A stretch of 6,727 nucleotides of DNA from Candidatus Bathyarchaeota archaeon (lineage in GTDB: Archaea; Thermoproteota; Bathyarchaeia; Bathyarchaeales; Bathycorpusculaceae), in assembly GCA_030589055.1 (NCBI GenBank), contig JAUUWK010000060.1, positions 1 through 6,727 on the forward strand, given 5' to 3'. Within the stretch, counting starts at the first letter, position 1; each line of letters starts with the position of its first letter. The translations under genes were made by a program, and so were the position numbers. Under the pieces are notes generated by a model, which was given only the letters and a program-made list of their open reading frames with translations, did no database searches and was not told the DNA's origin. Positions 5,985-6,727 of this stretch are shown piece by piece.

Positions 5985-6694
5985 TCAAAATCTTTGTCCA
6001 TATCGCCCAGTCAAGGGAACAAAGGCTACTCCACCTAGGTTATCTCTCTTAATCTTTTCGTCACTTCCTTTTGTAATTTTCATGAGGCTCTGGAATAGAT
6101 GCACGCTTCCAACAGGGATTAGCATAATTCCGTTAGGCTTTAACTGCTCAATTAGAGGCTTAGGAACATCTGGTGCAGCGGCAGTCACGAGAATTCTGTC
6201 ATAAGGAGCTCTTTCAGAATAACCCATGGAGCCATCTGCACAAATTATGGCTACACGATCTCCGTATCCAGCTTTCATGATGTTTCTTCTGGCAAACTCA
6301 GCCAAACCTTGAATTATCTCCACTGTGTAGACGTGTCCCCATTCGCTTCTCGGCGTATCGCTGGGTGCAACTACCTCAGCTATTGTCGCGGCGTGCCATC
6401 CCGAACCCGCTCCAACTTCCAGTACTTTGTGGCTGACTTCCAATTGCAGGGCTTCATTCATTATCGAAACCATGTCTCGCCTAGCTCGGCAACCAAGCCG
6501 AGGCTATGTGGCGCTGAAATAGTCTGCCCAAATCCAATTGGAAGCGGCGTGTCCGTAGCACTATAAGATTGCATGTTCTCTGGAAGGAAGTTTGCACGAG
6601 GCACTGAACGTATGGCTTCGATAACCTTTGGTGAGCGAAGAGTATGCTCCTGTTTTAGTTTTTCAACAAGTCTGTTCCAATCTTTTTTCTCCAA
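5985..6694 (-). pseudogene. pcm: Protein-L-isoaspartate O-methyltransferase, interrupted by a 32-base insertion
   Basis: PCMT uses S-adenosylmethionine to methylate isoaspartyl residues in aged proteins, starting their repair; it is cytosolic. The N-terminal frame (from TTG at 6694) reads through RSPKVIEAIRSVPRANFLP and GFGQTISAPH, which are hallmark PCMT blocks, then runs out of frame and stops after WFR. The second frame starts at ATG 6473 with MVSIMNEALQLEVSHKVLEV, continues through GAGSGWHAA (SAM motif I) and EWGHVYTVEII, and ends in GGVAFVPLTGRYGQRF, the normal PCMT C-terminus. In the family the residue after SAPH is usually M, so 32 bases (6474-6505) are extra. Without them the protein would be 225 residues, the usual length. 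The start is uncertain because the frame stays open to the window edge and no clear ribosome-binding site is seen. Either a real disruption or an assembly fault; the two parts could also be made separately but would lack a complete fold. Confidence 0.88.
6478..6513 (-). repeat. Hairpin-forming inverted repeat inside pcm
   Basis: On the coding strand, CGCC, TAGC and TCGGC pair with GCCGA, GCTA and GGCG around a TTGGTT loop. This gives 13 pairs interrupted only by a three-base bulge (ACA) and a single C. Most of the stem lies in the 32 bases that interrupt the methyltransferase frame, while its outer left arm uses the conserved Ala-Pro codons. No second copy was seen in this window. Confidence 0.7.
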
Positions 6695-6727
6695 ACTAAA
6701 GCACCAAATGAAATATTGTGGAATAGA

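Noticed and set aside
6474..6513. Archaeal bulge-helix-bulge intron in pcm, spliced by the tRNA endonuclease
   Set aside because: The hairpin has a three-base bulge and a four-pair helix, but no matching three-base bulge on the opposite strand. The cut that would restore the frame also does not fall in the bulge. Not a canonical motif, although relaxed forms cannot be fully excluded.
1..6727. CRISPR arrays, tRNA or rRNA genes, transposase genes, tandem repeats
   Set aside because: Looked for regularly spaced repeats, tRNA T-loop consensus, transposase motifs and terminal repeats by eye on both strands and saw none.

Overview
The window looks like archaeal chromosome, most likely from a TACK-lineage archaeon, with Bathyarchaeia as a reasonable guess. 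It carries an archaeal/eukaryotic-type ribosomal protein S26e, which most Euryarchaeota lack, an archaeal-type CDP-alcohol phosphotransferase of the archaetidylinositol phosphate synthase kind, DUF1805 and DUF4438 proteins, and several CBS-domain proteins. Several starts are TTG, and Shine-Dalgarno-like GGAG/GAGG motifs precede some genes. The lineage is an inference from gene content, not from a marker tree. No mobile element, CRISPR array, tRNA or rRNA was seen.

Layout: 45-815 (-) is an unrecognised five-helix membrane protein. 975-1268 (-) is a DUF1805 protein, divergent across 85 bp from 1354-1959 (+), an ether-lipid headgroup synthase. 1976-2269 (-) is S26e and 2312-3202 (-) is a DUF4438 protein; this minus-strand pair converges on the lipid gene. 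3380-3961 (+) is a two-CBS protein ending in a zinc ribbon. After it come two very small ORFs (3961-4053 and 4085-4207) and then a four-CBS protein (4227-5162). 5255-5398 (+) is a 47-residue zinc-ribbon protein. It converges tail to tail on two damaged minus-strand genes: a TrxB-like flavoprotein (5395-5942) and protein-L-isoaspartate O-methyltransferase (5985-6694).

Most genes look like housekeeping or ligand-sensing functions: translation, lipid headgroup synthesis and CBS-type adenine-nucleotide sensing. The notable region is 5395-6694. The methyltransferase reading frame is broken by 32 extra bases that form most of a strong hairpin, placed exactly between two conserved blocks. The TrxB-like gene has an apparent one-base loss in a C-run just after its FAD-binding motif, and its C-terminal third is missing right where the zinc-ribbon gene ends. 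This may be genuine gene decay or assembly error; reads would settle it. I found no clear evidence of a wholly new multi-gene system. The best leads are the hairpin insertion, the truncated flavoprotein and the CBS-gene cluster with possible CBS remnants.
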